From Mucilaginibacter inviolabilis (GTDB lineage Bacteria > Bacteroidota > Bacteroidia > Sphingobacteriales > Sphingobacteriaceae), in the NCBI RefSeq assembly GCF_011089895.1, contig NZ_JAANAT010000001.1, positions 3,472,001 to 3,536,000 of the forward strand: a DNA stretch of 64,000 nt, written 5' to 3'. Both the position numbers and the translations under genes were made by a program. The notes under the pieces were generated by a model, which saw only the letters and a list, made by a program, of their open reading frames with translations, did no database searches and was not told the origin of the DNA. This document shows positions 60,888 through 64,000 of this stretch, piece by piece; position 1 is the stretch's first letter; each line of letters begins with the position of its first letter.

Positions 60888-61844
60888 TTATCCTTCGTTT
60901 ACAACGCCCATGTTGCAGAACTTATCAATACGTTCGGTAACCAGTTCATTGATATCGCGTTCGCCCAGTGTTTTCAAATCTTTTAGCAATTGCTTTTTCA
61001 GGATGGCAGCCATAGCCACGGGATCCTGATGTGCACCGCCAAGTGGTTCTTTGATTACACCGTCAATCAGCTTATTCTTATACATTTCTGTCGAAGTTAA
61101 TTTCAATACTTCGGCAGCACGTTCTTTATTTTCCCAGGTTTTCCACAGGATGGTTGAGCAGTTTTCCGGAGATATTACCGAATACCAGGAATTATCCAGC
61201 ATCAGTACCCTATCGCCAATACCTATACCCAATGCACCGCCAGACGCGCCTTCGCCTATGATCACACAAATTACCGGCACTTTCAACACAGCCATTTCCA
61301 GCAGGTTACGGGCAATAGCTTCGCCTTGTCCTCGCTCTTCAGCTTCCAGACCTGGAAATGCTCCCGGGGTATCTATCAGCGTAACTACAGGCTTATTGAA
61401 TTTTTCGGCCATTTTCATCAGCCTTAATGCCTTGCGGTAACCTTCGGGATTAGCCATACCAAAGTTGCGGTATTGACGCTCTTTGGTATTACGCCCCTTC
61501 TGGTGACCGATGAACATCACGGTTTGCCCGTTCAATGTTCCAAAGCCACCAATGATGGCCTTATCATCGCCTACAGTCCTGTCGCCGTGCAATTCAATAA
61601 AATCATCGCACATTAACTCAATATATTGAAGCGTATAAGGCCTTTCAGGATGACGGGAAATCTGCACCTTTTGCCAGCCGGTAAGGTTTGAATATATCTC
61701 CTTTTTAGCAGCATCCAGCTTGGCTTCCAACTCGGCTACGGTTGCAGACATGTCGAGCTTATTTTTATCCTCCACCTGCTTTACCTTTTCAATCTGCTGT
61801 ATCAGTTCAGCCAGTGGCTTTTCAAAATCAAAAGTAATCTTCAT
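60888..61844 (-). CDS. accA: Acetyl-CoA carboxylase carboxyltransferase subunit alpha
   Basis: 318 residues; with AccD transfers the carboxyl group from biotin to acetyl-CoA in fatty acid synthesis. The N-terminal helical part ([20 protein letters not shown]) and the crotonase-like core (HRPxxxYIDL-type region reading [19 protein letters not shown], then [34 protein letters not shown]) are complete. accD is not in the window. Probably monocistronic, as a short secreted-protein gene lies upstream after 46 bases. Confidence 0.97.
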   Translation of the reverse strand: MKITFDFEKPLAELIQQIEKVKQVEDKNKLDMSATVAELEAKLDAAKKEIYSNLTGWQKVQISRHPERPYTLQYIELMCDDFIELHGDRTVGDDKAIIGGFGTLNGQTVMFIGHQKGRNTKERQYRNFGMANPEGYRKALRLMKMAEKFNKPVVTLIDTPGAFPGLEAEERGQGEAIARNLLEMAVLKVPVICVIIGEGASGGALGIGIGDRVLMLDNSWYSVISPENCSTILWKTWENKERAAEVLKLTSTEMYKNKLIDGVIKEPLGGAHQDPVAMAAILKKQLLKDLKTLGERDINELVTERIDKFCNMGVVNEG

Positions 61845-61890
61845 ACTATTTATTTGGGCCGCTAAATTAAGTAAATCCTACGGTATATTA

Positions 61891-62397
61891 TCAATTAGGG
61901 TTTTGTAAAGTTTCCAGCTTCTTGATTTGCTGCGGCGCCAGCAGGTCGCCGGTGCTTAAGCAAGCCTGTAAAATGGCGTTTCTGAGCTCGCCATAGTACA
62001 ATCCGGAACGCGTGGCATAAAATATTACATCACCATTAGTTAAGCGCTGTTTACGAAAAAGTTCATCTAAAGTTTGTTCGTTCTTAATAATGAACGAACC
62101 CATCTCTACTCTTTTCCGGTGCAGTTCGGTGGCAATTGCGGTAATTTTTATCACCTGGTTCGGGCTCAATCCCAATTCTTTTTTAAACCTAATCGCCTGA
62201 TCGGGCATGGGATAATGATTGATCTGGGCCGGTAATGCCATGTTATTATATATATCGTCGCCATTGAGCAAAGCGGTATATTGTTTATCGCTGAGTGTTT
62301 TTACCGTCGATTTTTTCAGCGTGCTATCCGCCTGCTGCGCCCTGAGGGTGCCGCAAAAGAGCAAAATAGCAATAAGTGAAAGTATTGATCTTAGCAT
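61891..62397 (-). CDS. Small secreted hypothetical protein
   Basis: 168 residues with a signal peptide (MLRSILSLIAILLFCGTLRAQ). The mature part is mainly helical (LSPNQVIKITAIATELHRKR, then LLAPQQIKKLETLQ) and vaguely recalls CpxP/Spy-like periplasmic proteins with LTxxQ-type repeats. This resemblance is weak. Lies 46 bases upstream of accA on the same strand and could be cotranscribed. Confidence 0.7.
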   Translation of the reverse strand: MLRSILSLIAILLFCGTLRAQQADSTLKKSTVKTLSDKQYTALLNGDDIYNNMALPAQINHYPMPDQAIRFKKELGLSPNQVIKITAIATELHRKRVEMGSFIIKNEQTLDELFRKQRLTNGDVIFYATRSGLYYGELRNAILQACLSTGDLLAPQQIKKLETLQNPN

Positions 62398-62942
62398 GTG
62401 GCATTTTACGAAAAAACCTCAACTTTTATACCATGAGTTATTAAAAGTTAACCAAAATTTAATTCACTCCGCTTCCATAATTTTAGAAAAATTCAAACAA
62501 CCCAGCACTTCTTAAACCTTTATTTTAACAATTTTATAGTCAGAAACAGGATAAAAACATTCAAAAATTCATGCAAAATCATCGGTTTTAACACGTTTAA
62601 CAAATTGCAACACCGTTTTGAGCAATTTCAAAAACTTTAAAAAGTATTGATTAACTGATAGTCAAATAACGGCAGTGGGTGTTGCTTTGCAAAAAAGAGG
62701 GAGATAAAATTCAGAGGACATATGCGACAAGGCTCCCCTCTTGAGAGGGGGCGCGTGGGGCTGCGTGGTAGCAGGGGTGTGTTCGTGAAGCGGAAGAACA
62801 CACCCCTGCCCCCTCTCAAGAGGGGAATCGCACGGCCTCCCAGTTATCATCCTGAACGAAGTGAAGGATCTATTTTGTGATGACGTTGTTTAATCATAGA
62901 TGCTTCGTTCCTCAGCATGACAAATGGAAGAAAAGCAGCTCA
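62398..62942. other. Intergenic region with nested hairpin
   Basis: About 540 bases between the secreted-protein start and the histidine-kinase stop. The first half is AT-rich with TTTTAACA words and no gene. The second half holds the nested palindrome (62735-62825) and a REP-like pair ATCCTGAACGAAGTGAAGGA / TGCTTCGTTCCTCAGCATGA (62845-62925). Confidence 0.6.
62735..62825. repeat. Nested perfect inverted repeats
   Basis: Outer 17-bp arms CCCCTCTTGAGAGGGGG (62735-62751) / CCCCCTCTCAAGAGGGG (62809-62825) enclose inner 14-bp arms GCAGGGGTGTGTTC (62771-62784) / GAACACACCCCTGC (62796-62809). Each outer arm is itself nearly palindromic. Confidence 0.75.
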
Positions 62943-64000
62943 TCAAGCCACCCTTTTCAATGTAAAGGCAAACCTGCTGCCTGCGCCCAGTTCGCTATCG
63001 ACTGCTATCTTGCCTGATTGCGCCTCGATAAAATCTTTGGCGATGGCCAGGCCCAGACCTGTACCGGTTTGATCGGCGGTGGCATTAGGCACTTTGAAAT
63101 AGCGTTCGAAGAGGCGCGACAGGTATTGCTCTTCGATTCCCTTGCCATGATCCTGTACCGAAAATTCAATCTCGTCGGTATGGCGCTTTTTCACCACCAG
63201 CTCTACTGTCGATTTTTCGTGGCTGTATTTTATAGCGTTTGACAGCAGGTTGATGAGCACCCAGGTGGTTTTGTCCAGATCGGCATGCACATCGGGCAGG
63301 TTTTCATCACAATCAACCTTGATGGTCACCTGTTTTTGATCGGCTATAAATCTGATGGCCTTCACCGCGTAATCCACAATATTTTTAGGATGGGTTTTGC
63401 CAAAATTAAGCTGCAGCTTACCGGTTTCTACCTGGGCCATATCCAGTAATTCGCCGGTTATTTGCAGCAGGCGGCGGGCATCTTCCTCAATGTTTTCCAA
63501 CAATTGCCTTTGCTCGGTATTTACATCGCCTATGCGCACATCCTCCAATAATTTGAGGCTCATTTTAATGGATGATATCGGGGTTTTCAGTTCGTGCGAT
63601 ATGGTGGCAATGAAATTGGTTTTTGCCTCATCCAGCTGTTGGTATTCGGTAATATTTTTCAGGATGATCACTTTGCCTATTACCCTGCCCTTACTGGTTA
63701 CCGATAGTGATTCGCGCGAGTAAAAACTCTCCCGGTTATCGGCAAATATTTTGAGTTTGCTTTGGTCATTCACCAGCAGGTTGCGCAGCAGGTCGTTTTC
63801 GGTAGCTACATCAGGTGCATAGCGGCCATTCAACTGATCGGCCGTCATACCGATCAAGGAGCAGGCCACTTCGTTGGCAAATATGATGATCATTTTTTCG
63901 TCAAGCCCCACAATGGCATCATGCATGGAGTTGATGATGGTTTCGATCCGTTTTTTCTCAAAAAGGAGATTGGCGAGGTTGCTGTTCTCAAATTCGTCAA
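62943..64000 (-). CDS. PAS-domain sensor histidine kinase, 5' end beyond the window
   Basis: The frame is open to the right edge; residues below count from the Met at 63926. A PAS-like domain (about 3-95, DAIVGLDEKMIIIFANEVA) precedes the phosphoacceptor domain with H111 in IATISHELKTPISSIKMSL, then the ATPase domain with N-box LINLLSNAIKYS, G1 DHGKGIEE and G2 TGTGLGLAIAKDF. In-frame upstream codons (DEFENSNLANLLFEKKRIET) continue a signalling helix, so the protein starts outside and probably has an N-terminal membrane sensor. Partner regulator not in the window. Confidence 0.92.
   Translation of the reverse strand, partial: DEFENSNLANLLFEKKRIETIINSMHDAIVGLDEKMIIIFANEVACSLIGMTADQLNGRYAPDVATENDLLRNLLVNDQSKLKIFADNRESFYSRESLSVTSKGRVIGKVIILKNITEYQQLDEAKTNFIATISHELKTPISSIKMSLKLLEDVRIGDVNTEQRQLLENIEEDARRLLQITGELLDMAQVETGKLQLNFGKTHPKNIVDYAVKAIRFIADQKQVTIKVDCDENLPDVHADLDKTTWVLINLLSNAIKYSHEKSTVELVVKKRHTDEIEFSVQDHGKGIEEQYLSRLFERYFKVPNATADQTGTGLGLAIAKDFIEAQSGKIAVDSELGAGSRFAFTLKRVA

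Noticed and set aside
62637..62850. Two minus-strand ORFs of about 60 codons before the right-edge kinase
   Set aside because: They are generated by the nested C-rich palindrome and have no start context or homology-like features.

Overview
The window looks like a chromosomal segment of a Bacteroidota member of the family Sphingobacteriaceae (Mucilaginibacter/Pedobacter-like). The signs are TAnnTTTG-type -7 promoter elements, almost no Shine-Dalgarno sequences, atpD-atpC split from the other ATP synthase genes, a long two-domain IspG, a DUF2723 membrane protein, an outer-membrane beta-barrel receptor with a carboxypeptidase-regulatory-like domain, and a prs-rplY(ctc)-pth run. The genus is inferred from protein style, not from a marker gene. 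No rRNA, CRISPR array, intact insertion sequence or prophage is visible.

Layout. 1-2.7 kb: a Crp-like regulator (start outside the window), an SDR-type dehydratase and a PIG3-like quinone oxidoreductase. 2.9-4.7 kb: atpD-atpC. 5.5-18 kb: one long plus-strand set for isoleucine, valine and leucine synthesis (ilvD, ilvB, ilvN, ilvC, leuC, leuD, leuB, leuA, ilvA), with two strangers inside it: a GxxExxY protein between leuC and leuD, and a methyltransferase between leuB and leuA. 18-22.8 kb (minus): a membrane protein, an orphan ABC ATPase, a lipoprotein, then an ECF sigma / membrane anti-sigma-like / barrel protein module. 22.9-33 kb (minus): a C5-pathway haem cluster, hemA, fused hemC-hemD, hemB, hemL, hemE and hemJ, with a histidine kinase, response regulator and TPR protein embedded between hemL and hemE. 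33-43 kb: mixed housekeeping and accessory genes (DoxX-like, GNAT-nitrilase fusion, RDD proteins, small hypotheticals, hydrolases, ispG). 43.6-46.5 kb: LytS/LytTR two-component pair plus an AraC regulator. 46.6-51.7 kb: a decayed RiPP-leader-like remnant, a monooxygenase-like protein, poxB, an M1 peptidase and an Spx/ArsC-like protein. 51.7-57 kb (minus): an outer-membrane receptor, then tRNA-Gln, prs, rplY and pth. 57-64 kb: the DUF2723 protein, accA, a small secreted protein and a histidine kinase cut by the right edge.

The most unusual signal lies between the genes. Many gaps, often inside operons, consist of short words repeated in two inverted arms. In several gaps one arm lies on or next to the upstream stop codon and the other just before the downstream start. 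The word differs from gap to gap (ATCAAGT, CCCCCTAAAGGGGG, TTCATGGTTCATAG, GGAGCAAAGATAT and others). The hemL and atpD stop codons lie inside such arms, and ispG carries two such blocks in frame within its coding sequence. Separately there are dispersed families: an about 110-bp element bounded by AAAAAGTGGGTTTACA inverted repeats, an about 220-bp element, an about 100-bp repeat on both sides of one hypothetical gene, and a cluster of REP-like palindromes at 60.2-60.9 kb. All repeat relationships were found by eye; functions are from motif recognition, without database searches.
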